Below are positions 44,776 through 52,349 of a stretch of 64,000 bases of DNA, one piece after another. Both the position numbers and the translations under genes were made by a program. Source of the DNA: Chryseobacterium scophthalmum (GTDB lineage: Bacteria; Bacteroidota; Bacteroidia; Flavobacteriales; Weeksellaceae); contig NZ_FSRQ01000003.1 in NCBI RefSeq assembly GCF_900143185.1, positions 248,001 through 312,000 of the forward strand. Reading direction: 5' to 3'. Every line of letters starts with the position of its first letter. Positions within the stretch are counted from its first letter, which is position 1. The notes below the pieces were generated by a model. The model saw only the letters and a list, made by a program, of their open reading frames with translations. It did no database searches and had not been told where the DNA came from.

Positions 44776-45414
44776 TTAAACAAATTTGAAATGATTCAGT
44801 TTTTCAAAATCAGATTTCTCAAAAATATTGCTGATGAGTCCGTTTTCTAAAGTAACAATTCGGTCGCAAGTATGGAAAAGTGTTTCGATAATATGCGAGC
44901 TGATAATTACCATTTTATTGTTTTGTTTCAATTCACGGATGATGTCATACAATAAATGAACACCTTCAAAATCTACTCCATTAAATGGTTCGTCTAAAAT
45001 ATTAATAGGTTTATCGAGCATCAACATTCCGATTAAAGCCAGTTTCTTTTTCATTCCACTCGAATAATATTGTACATATTTATCTAACGGAAGTTGAAAT
45101 TTTTCAGCGAGTTCTATGGTTTTCGGAAGTTTATCTTTTGAGAAATAAGAAAGATATTCTCTTCCTGTAATGTAAGGATAGAAATAATTTTCTGTTTCAA
45201 GATAAGAGATGTTTTGACGGAGAAGTTTCTGGTTTTTCCACAAAATTTCACCATTGTATTTCTGACTTTGATATAAAGATTCAAACAGTGTCGTTTTTCC
45301 GGCTCCGTTTTTCCCGAGAATGCCTAAAATAATGCCTTCTTCAATTTCTAAATTTAAATTCTGAAGAACATTTTTATCTTTAAAACTGACCGATATATTT
45401 TTAATTTCCAACAT
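44776..45414 (-). CDS. ABC transporter ATP-binding protein
   Basis: 212 residues, single ATPase domain: Walker A GKNGAGKTT, signature YYSSGMKKKLALIG (a variant of LSGGQ common in ABC-2 transporters), Walker B NILDEPFNGVD, and SSHII H-loop. It overlaps the upstream permease gene by 14 bases, so they make one transporter. Substrate unknown; the type is seen with antibiotic or peptide exporters. Confidence 0.9.
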   Translation of the reverse strand: MLEIKNISVSFKDKNVLQNLNLEIEEGIILGILGKNGAGKTTLFESLYQSQKYNGEILWKNQKLLRQNISYLETENYFYPYITGREYLSYFSKDKLPKTIELAEKFQLPLDKYVQYYSSGMKKKLALIGMLMLDKPINILDEPFNGVDFEGVHLLYDIIRELKQNNKMVIISSHIIETLFHTCDRIVTLENGLISNIFEKSDFEKLNHFKFV

Positions 45415-46312
45415 ATTTGCTGATGTTTTGCTGTGCTTCTTTTGTATTTAAGCGGATCATGATCAACGCAGGAATAATGGTTATGCTGTATGCAAAATAT
45501 TCTATAAACACTGCGATGCTGAAGTAATTGGCTTTTTCGTGATGATGATAAAGCTTGTATTTTCTGGTTAGAATTAATAAAAAATAGGAATTCATAAAGA
45601 AAATATAGTAAAGAAGATATAAGCTTTCATTAAAATTAAAAATTAAAAACCCGATGTAGGTAGGCGAAAGAAGCGCATTGAAAAAAACTACATTTTTATA
45701 AATTTTGTCTTTAAAATTCATCTTTTTAAAATAAACTTCAAGCATTTCTTTGTTTTCGTTATTTTCATAAACGTGGGAAAGGTAATCGAGAAGGAAGATT
45801 CCGCATAAAATTAAACTTGCTTGATGATAAGCCGAAGCAACAACGATGATGTAGGTAAGAATAAATATCCATGTGTTTTTTCGCATATAGCTTTTCCATT
45901 CAAAAAGATCATTTGATATAAAATTCCATTGCAGAGTAGGGAATGGTTTAGATTTAGGCTGTAAAAAACATAATAAAATGATTGCTACAAACGCCAGTAA
46001 ACCAAATTTTTCAATCTTATAATTGATATTAGCCATCAGAAAAATCATGTAAATAAACGCAGATTCTAGAAAAATAATCAATCTCCAATTACTGATAAAT
46101 GTTTTTTTCAAAAAAGGAATATCTTTTCTGTTGATATGAAAAACCAAAACCATTGAAAAATAGAGGAGCGGATAAAAAACAGTTTGCGGAAACTTGACAA
46201 TCATCAATGCGCCAAAAATCAAAATAACAGGTAAACTGACTTTGGGATTGAAATTAAAAATCCTAAAACTCTGATTAAATCTAAACTGAAAATGTTGATA
46301 AATTTTATGCAA
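45401..46312 (-). CDS. ABC transporter membrane protein, putative
   Basis: 303 residues with about eight hydrophobic segments and almost no soluble domain (LPVILIFGALMIVKFP, YPLLYFSMVLVFHINR, LIIFLESAFIYMIFLM, YSITIIPALIMIRL). It shows weak ABC-2 permease character. The 14-base overlap with the ATPase gene supports a permease role. Low GC. A TATCTTTG box and a 12-bp inverted repeat lie in its leader. Confidence 0.7.
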   Translation of the reverse strand: MHKIYQHFQFRFNQSFRIFNFNPKVSLPVILIFGALMIVKFPQTVFYPLLYFSMVLVFHINRKDIPFLKKTFISNWRLIIFLESAFIYMIFLMANINYKIEKFGLLAFVAIILLCFLQPKSKPFPTLQWNFISNDLFEWKSYMRKNTWIFILTYIIVVASAYHQASLILCGIFLLDYLSHVYENNENKEMLEVYFKKMNFKDKIYKNVVFFNALLSPTYIGFLIFNFNESLYLLYYIFFMNSYFLLILTRKYKLYHHHEKANYFSIAVFIEYFAYSITIIPALIMIRLNTKEAQQNISKYVGN

Positions 46313-46336
46313 TGAAATTATTTTAGCATTGAATTA

Positions 46337-46393
46337 GTTTGAATGGTTTAAACAAACCAACTATTCAAACCATTTTACAAGGTTTCAAAGATA
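46337..46393 (-). promoter_or_regulatory. Promoter and leader inverted repeat of the ABC/ClbS operon
   Basis: On the minus strand a TATCTTTG box (46386-46393) is followed, downstream of the predicted start, by the inverted repeat GTTTGAATAGTT / AACCATTCAAAC (46337-46370, one mismatch, 10-base centre). It may be an operator or leader hairpin. Confidence 0.5.
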
Positions 46394-46444
46394 TAAAAAT
46401 CAATTTTAAATATCACTAAATAAGGATAATTTGCAACTCAATGA

Positions 46445-46473
46445 AAAAAGAGAAACCCGAAAGTTTCTCTTTT
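46445..46473 (-). terminator. Rho-independent terminator
   Basis: AAAAGAGAAAC and GTTTCTCTTTT pair perfectly around CCGAAA. It closes the DUF1963 gene and is symmetrical enough to work in both directions. Confidence 0.85.
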
Positions 46474-46488
46474 AAAATTAATTTTTTC

Positions 46489-47241
46489 TTAGCAACAATC
46501 CCAATTAAACCATGCTTTTTCAAAACGTTTGTTTTTTAAGTCTTCCGGATTGATAAAAAAATTGGCAACACCAGAATCTCCAAACATGATTTCATCATCA
46601 GTATCAATCTGTAATAAGAGCAAATCTTGCTTAAGATTTTTGTTGCAATCTCTAATGTCTGCCTGAGTAAAATAGGCATAACCTCCTATTTTGTGCCCCG
46701 TTCCATCAATAATTTTTTCTATTTCTTCTGTTTGGTTTTTTGTAAGCGTTTCTTGAAAATCCCAATAATCTTTATCATTAAATCTCATGTCAAATCGAAA
46801 ATCTTCAGAACTTCCATATTCAATTTCTTTACTGAAATCGAGTTTATGTTCACGATAAATTGGTGACTCTTCATACATTTCTTCTGTTAAAAAAGAAAAA
46901 TCAGTTTGAAACTCTTCAGTGATATTGTTATGAAAAACAACTTTGTAATCATCCATATCAAACCATTCGGCAGATACAAAAAATTGCAATATTCCTTGAT
47001 CAGGATAACCATCAAGAACCGGAACATCCGCAAAATTGATTTGCGTCCAAAGAACCATTGGTTTGTTTTCTTTGTCTTTAGGGTATTCCATCTCTTTTGG
47101 TAAATAAGGTTTTCCTAAAAACTTACTGTCAGAAATTTGAAGAGATTCTCTGTTTTCAAGAGGTGTGGCAGAAATTTTTATTGTTTCAAGCTTGTATTTT
47201 TCAAGCTGAGTTTTAAACTCATTGAGGAACTCTGGTATCAT
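46489..47241 (-). CDS. YwqG-like DUF1963 protein
   Basis: 250 residues, cytoplasmic. The DUF1963 pattern is visible: LQISDSKFLGKPYLPKEMEYPKDKENKPMVLWTQINFADVP, LDGYPDQGILQFFVSAEWFDMDDYKVVFH, IGGYAYFTQADIRD, and LLLLQIDTDDEIMFGDSGVANFFINPEDLKNKRFEKAWFNWDCC. Function of the family is unknown; members are frequent near toxin-immunity loci. It lies 22 bases after a DUF2314-ankyrin gene and is likely co-transcribed. Confidence 0.88.
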   Translation of the reverse strand: MIPEFLNEFKTQLEKYKLETIKISATPLENRESLQISDSKFLGKPYLPKEMEYPKDKENKPMVLWTQINFADVPVLDGYPDQGILQFFVSAEWFDMDDYKVVFHNNITEEFQTDFSFLTEEMYEESPIYREHKLDFSKEIEYGSSEDFRFDMRFNDKDYWDFQETLTKNQTEEIEKIIDGTGHKIGGYAYFTQADIRDCNKNLKQDLLLLQIDTDDEIMFGDSGVANFFINPEDLKNKRFEKAWFNWDCC

Positions 47242-47263
47242 TTGGTATTAGTTTAAGTAGTTA

Positions 47264-48082
47264 TTAGTTTTTTTCAAAAATAGGAATTAAATGCTCCCAA
47301 TTTAGTTGTTTTGCATAATCTAAAGCAGATTTTCCTTTATTTGTTTTTAAATTTTTATCTGCTCCGGCTTCGAGCAGTACTTCTACAGAACTTAAATTTC
47401 CGGCAATTGTCTCTCGATGAAGGAGTGTAAACCCGTTTTCATCAATATTGGTCAGTTCGTGTGGATATTCTTCAAGAAATTTTACAAAATCTTCCTTCAT
47501 ATTTTTGCTCATCGGATGTTCGATGAGGTTTTCAGGCTTTTCTTTTTGCTCGTTAACGACTTCAATATCATTAAAATCTCCAAAATCAAGTTGCCACGCA
47601 TCATCATGATCTCTTCTTTCAGATTCAGACATATCTCCACGCATTTTCTGAATGGTAAATCCGCCATAAGCTTTGGGAATAGGCTCTGAAGATGAAGAAA
47701 ATAATTTTGAAAGTCCTTTTGCTTTTTTCTGCATCGGAGTAATGGCAAAAAGCCAGTCACTGATTTCGTTTAACGGGATTTCAAAATAATCTCCGGGTTG
47801 TATTGTGGTCAAATCATTGGGTTCGTTGATGAGATATCCGCTAACTGTGTCGCCATCAAAATTGATGTCATTCATCCACATATGTTCTACGATTTGGTCT
47901 CCATCGGAATTTACTTCAGAGAAAGAAGCTTTTACACAGGCAAGATTTAATCCAGGGATGATTCTTCTGTATTCCCAAGATTGCTCTCGCCAGAAATATT
48001 TAAAAGTTTCCTGCGCATTCTTGTACGCTTCAATCATTTTGGGGTCTCTTCCGTCCGTAAAAATAAACGAGTTATTTTCCAT
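47264..48082 (-). CDS. DUF2314 protein with C-terminal ankyrin repeats
   Basis: 272 residues. The N-terminal part (about 10-120) matches DUF2314: YKNAQETFKYFWRE, ACVKASFSEVNSDGDQIVEHMWMNDINFDGDTVSGYLINEPNDLTTIQPGDYFEIPLNEISDWLF. After a linker, ankyrin-like repeats occupy about 205-270 (NGFTLLHRETIAGNLSSVEVLLEAGADKNLKTNKGKSALDYAKQLN). It is cytoplasmic. Ankyrin repeats bind proteins, so it may be an immunity or scaffold protein; no direct evidence. Confidence 0.85.
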   Translation of the reverse strand: MENNSFIFTDGRDPKMIEAYKNAQETFKYFWREQSWEYRRIIPGLNLACVKASFSEVNSDGDQIVEHMWMNDINFDGDTVSGYLINEPNDLTTIQPGDYFEIPLNEISDWLFAITPMQKKAKGLSKLFSSSSEPIPKAYGGFTIQKMRGDMSESERRDHDDAWQLDFGDFNDIEVVNEQKEKPENLIEHPMSKNMKEDFVKFLEEYPHELTNIDENGFTLLHRETIAGNLSSVEVLLEAGADKNLKTNKGKSALDYAKQLNWEHLIPIFEKN

Positions 48083-48111
48083 TGTATTTTAAAAATTTTG
48101 TGATTTAATTT

Positions 48112-48168
48112 TAAAAAATATCATTACATATTCTGCCGAAAAGCCGATGAATAAATATGTAATGATAT
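48112..48168 (-). terminator. Rho-independent terminator with long stem
   Basis: ATATCATTACATATT and AATATGTAATGATAT form a perfect 15-bp stem with a 21-base loop. On the minus strand it is followed by a T run, so it terminates the leftward unit ending at 48243. Confidence 0.7.
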
Positions 48169-48242
48169 ATTTGGTGTAACTAAAATACGGAAAATATTTA
48201 AACAAGAGTTTAAATTATCTCATGTTTAAAGAAATTTAACAG

Positions 48243-49160
48243 TTATAAATTTTCCAAATCTTTTAAAAGATTTACAGGATTGTATTCATAACCTTCTGGA
48301 AGTTCTGAATTGTTGTTAAGAAAATACTCAAAATATAAAGGCGGCAAACCTACAGACTTTCTTCTTTTGTCAAGATTTTTTATGTCATAATATGTTTGAT
48401 TCACACTTGCTCTTCCAATTCCTCCCATTTTATAAATTGCAGGAGCATGATGATTATTTTTAGTAGCGTATAGTTCTTCAAAATCAACAAAAAAATCTTT
48501 GTTAATATTGTCTTTTTTTAATTCGTTCTCTAAATAAGGTTTAAAAAAATCCCAAACAAATTTTTGTTCATCTGTATATCCTCTGTGATGCCACAATAAA
48601 ACCCAAGCACGAGACTCCCAACCATATTTTTTAGTAAGTTCCATTAACCTGGTAATATTTGTAGAATCTGTTTTTTCAGCTAATTTGCCAAAAACTTTAT
48701 CCTCTTTTCTTATAAGCTGATCCGTAGCAATAAGGTTTTGAATCTCCATATAAGCTGCAGGATTTTTAAGCTCCCTGTAATATTGATTTTCCAAATCATC
48801 ATATTGAGCTAAAACTTCCTTCATTTCTTTAGAATCTTTATAAGGAATTAAACTTTTAAAGTTTTTGATAAAATCTAATGGAGCTAATTGTTTGGTAATA
48901 CTTTGGGTAAGTAATTCTTTGGCTGTTTTATTATTTTTAAGTTTAAAAGCAATTGCTGCAGCTTCTAAATAAGCATCACTATTTGGTGTTTTTGAATTTA
49001 TTTTAAATGCTTCCAAATAATGGTCTAAAGCTTTCTGATCTTCTTTTTGATGGGCATAATATTCTGCCAAATAGATTTGTTTTTGTGATTTAAAAACATT
49101 TTGTGCTGATGCTAAAGGAAATACCAATAGAATTAGGAATAAGATAATTTTTTTCATCAT
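48243..49160 (-). CDS. Exported TPR-like hypothetical protein
   Basis: 305 residues from ATG 49160 (a second ATG follows at 49157). A longer frame starting at 49283 is rejected because it would run through the end of the upstream gene and bury the signal peptide MMKKIILFLILLVFPLASAQ. Mature part: YLAEYYAHQKEDQKALDHYLEAFKINSKTPNSDAYLEAAAIAFKLKN, TPR-like helices (about 25-110), then a helical region without known motifs. Function unknown; last gene of a three-gene leftward unit. Confidence 0.75.
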   Translation of the reverse strand: MMKKIILFLILLVFPLASAQNVFKSQKQIYLAEYYAHQKEDQKALDHYLEAFKINSKTPNSDAYLEAAAIAFKLKNNKTAKELLTQSITKQLAPLDFIKNFKSLIPYKDSKEMKEVLAQYDDLENQYYRELKNPAAYMEIQNLIATDQLIRKEDKVFGKLAEKTDSTNITRLMELTKKYGWESRAWVLLWHHRGYTDEQKFVWDFFKPYLENELKKDNINKDFFVDFEELYATKNNHHAPAIYKMGGIGRASVNQTYYDIKNLDKRRKSVGLPPLYFEYFLNNNSELPEGYEYNPVNLLKDLENL

Positions 49161-49194
49161 GTGTTTTTGTGTTGTTAATATGCTAAAGTTTTGT

Positions 49195-49509
49195 CTAAAT
49201 TTTTCTTTTATTTCCACATTTGGGACAAAATGTAGCTGTTTCAGTTCTGTATGGTTTCCCACAATTTTCACAATCAGGACCATACATATCTATAAAATGA
49301 TGCATAATTGCATTGTGATTTGTTTCTTCATAACCTGTTATCTCTTTATAATAATCTAACAGTTTTTTGAAATTTTCCGAAAGTGGAGTTTTTGCTTGTT
49401 TTTTTATTTCCTGAAAGCCTTCTGCTAATAACTTTGATGCAATTTTACCTTCCTCGGAATCTAACATGGGAACATCCATTTTGCATCTCCAACAATATCT
49501 TATTTTCAT
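49195..49509 (-). CDS. Zinc-ribbon hypothetical protein
   Basis: 104 residues. CWRC near the N-terminus and CENCGKPYRTETATFCPKCG near the C-terminus form three Cys-x-x-Cys knuckles; the last two make a zinc ribbon. The middle is helical (LLAEGFQEIKKQ, FKKLLDYYKEITGYEE). Small proteins of this plan appear next to DUF genes and possible immunity genes. Starts 2 bases after the DUF4268 stop, so it is co-transcribed. Confidence 0.7.
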   Translation of the reverse strand: MKIRYCWRCKMDVPMLDSEEGKIASKLLAEGFQEIKKQAKTPLSENFKKLLDYYKEITGYEETNHNAIMHHFIDMYGPDCENCGKPYRTETATFCPKCGNKRKI

Positions 49510-49511
49510 AA

Positions 49512-49940
49512 CTAAACATCCTTTATAAAATCTTCATACTCATAATAAAACCTTTCAAAGCCATCCATTTTTTCAACAAAAAACTCAAAAGCTTCTTGCC
49601 ATGTATTTTTATTGAAAACAGAAATTCCTTCTTTTTCAACCCAGATTCTGCTGATAACTTTTCCGTTTTCTAAAGTATAAAATTCTTCTTTATGAAAATC
49701 ACCAACAAAATCTTTAAGAATATCTTCAAGTGACCAGATTTTATTGTAATAGGCATCTCTGAAAACTTCATCTTTCATTTCGATATCTAAAGAAACTTCC
49801 GCTTTCTTCTTATCTGCATAAAATTTAAATGAAAAATCCTTGATTTTGGTATTATATAAAAGCCATTTTCTCGGAAACGATTTTCCGAAAGCCGTCCAAA
49901 ATTCTTTTTTTAATTGCTGTGCTTCTTCTTTACTGAACAT
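49512..49940 (-). CDS. DUF4268 domain protein
   Basis: 142 residues: FSKEEAQQLKKEFWTAFGKSFPRKWLLYNTKIKDFSFKFYADKKKAEVSLDIEM, then LEDILKDFVGDFHKEEFYTLENGKVISRIWVEKEG and FFVEKMDGFERFYYEYEDFIKDV. This matches DUF4268, a fold often joined to nucleases but found alone here. Function unknown. The -7 box TAAATTTG ends only 4 bases before the ATG. First gene of a three-gene leftward unit. Confidence 0.85.
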   Translation of the reverse strand: MFSKEEAQQLKKEFWTAFGKSFPRKWLLYNTKIKDFSFKFYADKKKAEVSLDIEMKDEVFRDAYYNKIWSLEDILKDFVGDFHKEEFYTLENGKVISRIWVEKEGISVFNKNTWQEAFEFFVEKMDGFERFYYEYEDFIKDV

Positions 49941-49944
49941 GAGG

Positions 49945-49952
49945 CAAATTTA
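49945..49952 (-). promoter_or_regulatory. -7 box TAAATTTG for the DUF4268 gene, leaderless arrangement
   Basis: On the minus strand the box is followed by CCTC and then the ATG at 49940. Transcription should begin at or next to the start codon. Confidence 0.65.
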
Positions 49953-49953
49953 G

Positions 49954-50062
49954 GTAAAAAGTGAAAAGAGCCAAGTAAAAAGTAGAAAGAAACAAATGAA
50001 AAAAAATGTGTAAAAAAAGTTTTTGGAGTCACCCTTTTTACTTTTAGCTTTTGCCTTGGCTC
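49954..50062 (+). repeat. Pair of inward-facing heptad arrays between divergent genes
   Basis: Left array 49954-49995 has six G-first heptads (GTAAAAA, GTGAAAA first). Right array 50028-50062 has five C-ending heptads (GTCACCC, TTTTTAC first), which read on the minus strand as GAGCCAA, GGCAAAA and so on. Both contain the GAGCCAA word, also found at 38769-38775. Confidence 0.7.
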
Positions 50063-50079
50063 TTCAATATTTTTTTTCC

Positions 50080-50087
50080 TATTTTTG
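50080..50087 (+). promoter_or_regulatory. -7 box TATTTTTG for the Rrf2 gene, leaderless arrangement
   Basis: The box ends 5 bases before ATG 50093. A frame starting at 50051 would begin upstream of this promoter and is rejected. Confidence 0.6.
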
Positions 50088-50092
50088 CTGTA

Positions 50093-50500
50093 ATGCTGTC
50101 AAAAAAATCTCAATATGCTTTTAAGGCGCTTTCATATCTTGTAGAAAAGAGAAATGAAGGCCCGATTCTTATTTCTGAAATTGCAGAAAACAAGAAAATT
50201 CCGTTGAAATTTCTTGAAAACATTTTGCTTGAACTAAAAAAAGCGGACATCCTCGATAGTAAAAAGGGAAAAGGGGGCGGATATTTTTTTAAAGAAAATC
50301 CTCAAAATGTAAATTTGGCAAAAATCATTCGTTTGGTCAATGGTCCTATTGCTATGCTTCCTTGTGTAAGTCTTAATTTTTATGAAAAATGTGCTGATTG
50401 TAACGAAGATCACTGCAGTTTGCACGATGTTTTAATTGAAGTAAGAGATGCTTCGCTTAAAATTTTAGAGAAAAAAACTCTTTTAGATTTAATAGATTAA
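50093..50500 (+). CDS. Rrf2 family transcriptional regulator
   Basis: 135 residues from ATG 50093. N-terminal winged helix (KKSQYAFKALSYLVEKRNEGPILISEIAENKKIPLKFLENILLELKKADILDSKKGKGGGYFF) is typical of Rrf2. Four cysteines (C91, C100, C103, C108) lie in PCVSLNFYEKCADCNEDHC and can hold an iron-sulfur cluster or sense sulfur status. It sits directly before cysH-cysD-cysN, so control of cysteine or sulfate assimilation is likely, as for CymR or IscR relatives. Confidence 0.9.
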   Translation: MLSKKSQYAFKALSYLVEKRNEGPILISEIAENKKIPLKFLENILLELKKADILDSKKGKGGGYFFKENPQNVNLAKIIRLVNGPIAMLPCVSLNFYEKCADCNEDHCSLHDVLIEVRDASLKILEKKTLLDLID

Positions 50501-50527
50501 TTAAATCATAATTTTAATTTTATAAGT

Positions 50528-50555
50528 CTACTTATTTGGTGGGATAATATTTTTG
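50528..50555 (+). promoter_or_regulatory. cysH promoter with a possible regulator site
   Basis: TATTTTTG (50548-50555) is 31 bases upstream of the cysH ATG. Just before it, CTACTTATTTGGTGG (50528-50542) has weak dyad symmetry (CTAC/GTGG) and could be the site of the Rrf2 regulator. The box is supported; the operator is a guess. Confidence 0.4.
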
Positions 50556-50586
50556 TTCGATATTTGCTGGTATCAAACAGAAAATT

Positions 50587-51279
50587 ATGTTTTCAAAAGA
50601 GGATATAGACACTTTGCAGCAGCTTACTTTGGAGGAAGGATTACAGTATATTTCCTCTAAATTTTCAGATGGGGTTGTTTTCTCAACCTCACTTGGTCAG
50701 GAGGATCAGGTTATCACAGATGCTATTTTCAAAAATAATTTACCTATAAAAGTTTTCACCTTAGATACAGGAAGACTTTTCTATGAGCATTACGATTTGC
50801 TTTCAAAAAATAATTCGCGCTATCAAAAGAAAACTGAAGTTTATTTTCCCGAAGCTTCTGACGTTGAAAAATATTTGATTGAAAAAGGAGTGAACGGTTT
50901 TTATTATTCTGTTGAAAACAGGAAAGAATGTTGCTTCATCCGAAAGGTAAAACCCTTAAATCGTGCCTTGGAAAATGCCAAAGTATGGATTACCGGTTTG
51001 CGCTCAGAACAATCTGAAAATCGTGAAAATATGCCGATCCTGGAGTGGGATGAAGAACGGAAATTATACAAATACAATCCTTTAATTAACTGGAATTATC
51101 AGGATGTTCTGGATTATTTAGAACAAAATAAAGTTCAGGAGTTGTCTTTACATAAAAAAGGTTTCATCAGTGTTGGTTGTCAACCTTGTACAAGAGCCAT
51201 CGAAGAAGGTGAAAATCCGAGAGCCGGAAGATGGTGGTGGGAAACTTCACAAAAAGAATGCGGTCTGCATTCACATTAA
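50587..51279 (+). CDS. cysH: Assimilatory adenylyl-sulfate (APS) reductase
   Basis: 230 residues, PAPS/APS reductase family. It carries the Cys pairs of the iron-sulfur type: CC at 115-116 in KECCFIRKVKPL and C198-Q-P-C201 in GCQPCTRAI, so APS is the likely substrate rather than PAPS. The catalytic Cys is in ECGLH near the C-terminus (C226). It also has FSTSLGQEDQVITDAI and FTLDTGRLFYEHY. It reduces activated sulfate to sulfite in the cytoplasm. cysD begins 25 bases after the stop. No APS kinase gene or domain is seen, which agrees with APS use. Confidence 0.95.
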   Translation: MFSKEDIDTLQQLTLEEGLQYISSKFSDGVVFSTSLGQEDQVITDAIFKNNLPIKVFTLDTGRLFYEHYDLLSKNNSRYQKKTEVYFPEASDVEKYLIEKGVNGFYYSVENRKECCFIRKVKPLNRALENAKVWITGLRSEQSENRENMPILEWDEERKLYKYNPLINWNYQDVLDYLEQNKVQELSLHKKGFISVGCQPCTRAIEEGENPRAGRWWWETSQKECGLHSH

Positions 51280-51304
51280 TTTTAATTTAATCTTTCAAAT
51301 AATA

Positions 51305-52213
51305 ATGAGTGACTACAAACTAAATTATCTCGAACAATTGGAAGCTGAAAGCATTTACATTATGCGTGAAATTGCGGCTCAGTTTGAAAAACCTGCTTTG
51401 CTTTTCAGTGGCGGAAAAGATTCAATCACTTTGGTTCATCTGGCGAAAAAGGCTTTTGCTCCGATGAAAATTCCTTTTCCTTTTGTGCATATCGATACGG
51501 GACACAATTTTCCGGAAGCATTGCAGTTCAGGGATTATTTTGCTGAAAGTCTTGGTGCAGAACTGATTGTACGAAAAGTAGAAGACACGATTAAAGCTAA
51601 AAAATTAACTGAACCAAAAGGAAAATTTGCTTCTAGAAACTGGTTACAAACCCATACTTTATTAGACACGATTGAAGAATTTCAATTTGATGCTTGTATT
51701 GGCGGAGCGAGAAGAGATGAGGAAAAAGCAAGAGCAAAGGAGAGATTTTTCTCTGTCCGTGATGAATTCGGACAATGGGATCCGAAATTACAGCGTCCTG
51801 AATTATGGAATATCTACAACGGAAGAATCAACAAAGGCGAAAATGTAAGAGTTTTCCCGATTTCAAACTGGACGGAACTTGATGTCTGGAATTATATCAA
51901 AAAAGAAAATATTCAGCTTCCATCGATTTATTTTGCTCACCATCGTGATGTGATTGAATATGAGGGTCAATTAATTGCGGTTTCAGATTTTATTCAAATC
52001 GATGAAAATGACAAGATTCAAAATAAAAAAGTGCGTTACAGAACCGTTGGAGATATGACTTGCACTGCTGCAGTTGAAAGTTCAGCTGAAACTTTGGATC
52101 AGGTTGTAAACGAAATTACCTCTTCCCGAATTTCCGAACGTGGCGAAACCCGAATCGATGATAAAGTAACGGAAGCCGCAATGGAAGACAGAAAAAAAGG
52201 AGGATACTTTTAG
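51305..52213 (+). CDS. cysD: Sulfate adenylyltransferase subunit 2
   Basis: 302 residues from ATG 51305; a longer frame from 51170 overlaps cysH in another frame and is rejected. Motifs: LLFSGGKDSITLVHLAKKAF (PP-loop), PFVHIDTGHNFPEAL, GGARRDEEKARAKERFFSVRDEFGQWDPK, WTELDVWNYIKKENIQLPSIYFAH, and RYRTVGDMTCTAAVESSA. With CysN it makes APS from sulfate and ATP. The stop is followed within 5 bases by a heptad array. Confidence 0.97.
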   Translation: MSDYKLNYLEQLEAESIYIMREIAAQFEKPALLFSGGKDSITLVHLAKKAFAPMKIPFPFVHIDTGHNFPEALQFRDYFAESLGAELIVRKVEDTIKAKKLTEPKGKFASRNWLQTHTLLDTIEEFQFDACIGGARRDEEKARAKERFFSVRDEFGQWDPKLQRPELWNIYNGRINKGENVRVFPISNWTELDVWNYIKKENIQLPSIYFAHHRDVIEYEGQLIAVSDFIQIDENDKIQNKKVRYRTVGDMTCTAAVESSAETLDQVVNEITSSRISERGETRIDDKVTEAAMEDRKKGGYF

Positions 52214-52217
52214 ATAG

Positions 52218-52345
52218 GTAATGAGCAATGAATAATAAGCAATGCCAAAAAACTGCATATTTTACTCTATGCTTATCATTAAGATATTCAAAAAATGAAC
52301 GGTGTAAAAAATTACCCATTACCAATTACTCATTATTAATAAAAT
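52218..52345 (+). repeat. Pair of heptad arrays in the cysD-cysN gap
   Basis: Left array 52218-52245 has four units (GTAATGA, GCAATGA first). Right array 52311-52345 has five units (ATTACCC, ATTACCA first) and ends 4 bases before the GTG start of cysN. The right array is an inverted relative of the left (GTAATGA against GGGTAAT). Confidence 0.7.
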
Positions 52346-52349
52346 AAAC

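Noticed and set aside
47240..47263. Heptad array between the DUF1963 and DUF2314 genes
   Set aside because: TTAGTTT-like words recur but not in exact 7-base register.
49161..49283. Longer start for the TPR-like exported protein
   Set aside because: It would overlap the zinc-ribbon gene and bury the signal peptide inside the protein.
51170..51304. Longer start for cysD inside cysH
   Set aside because: The overlap is in another frame of a well conserved gene; the known CysD start MSDYKLNYLEQLEAES begins at 51305.
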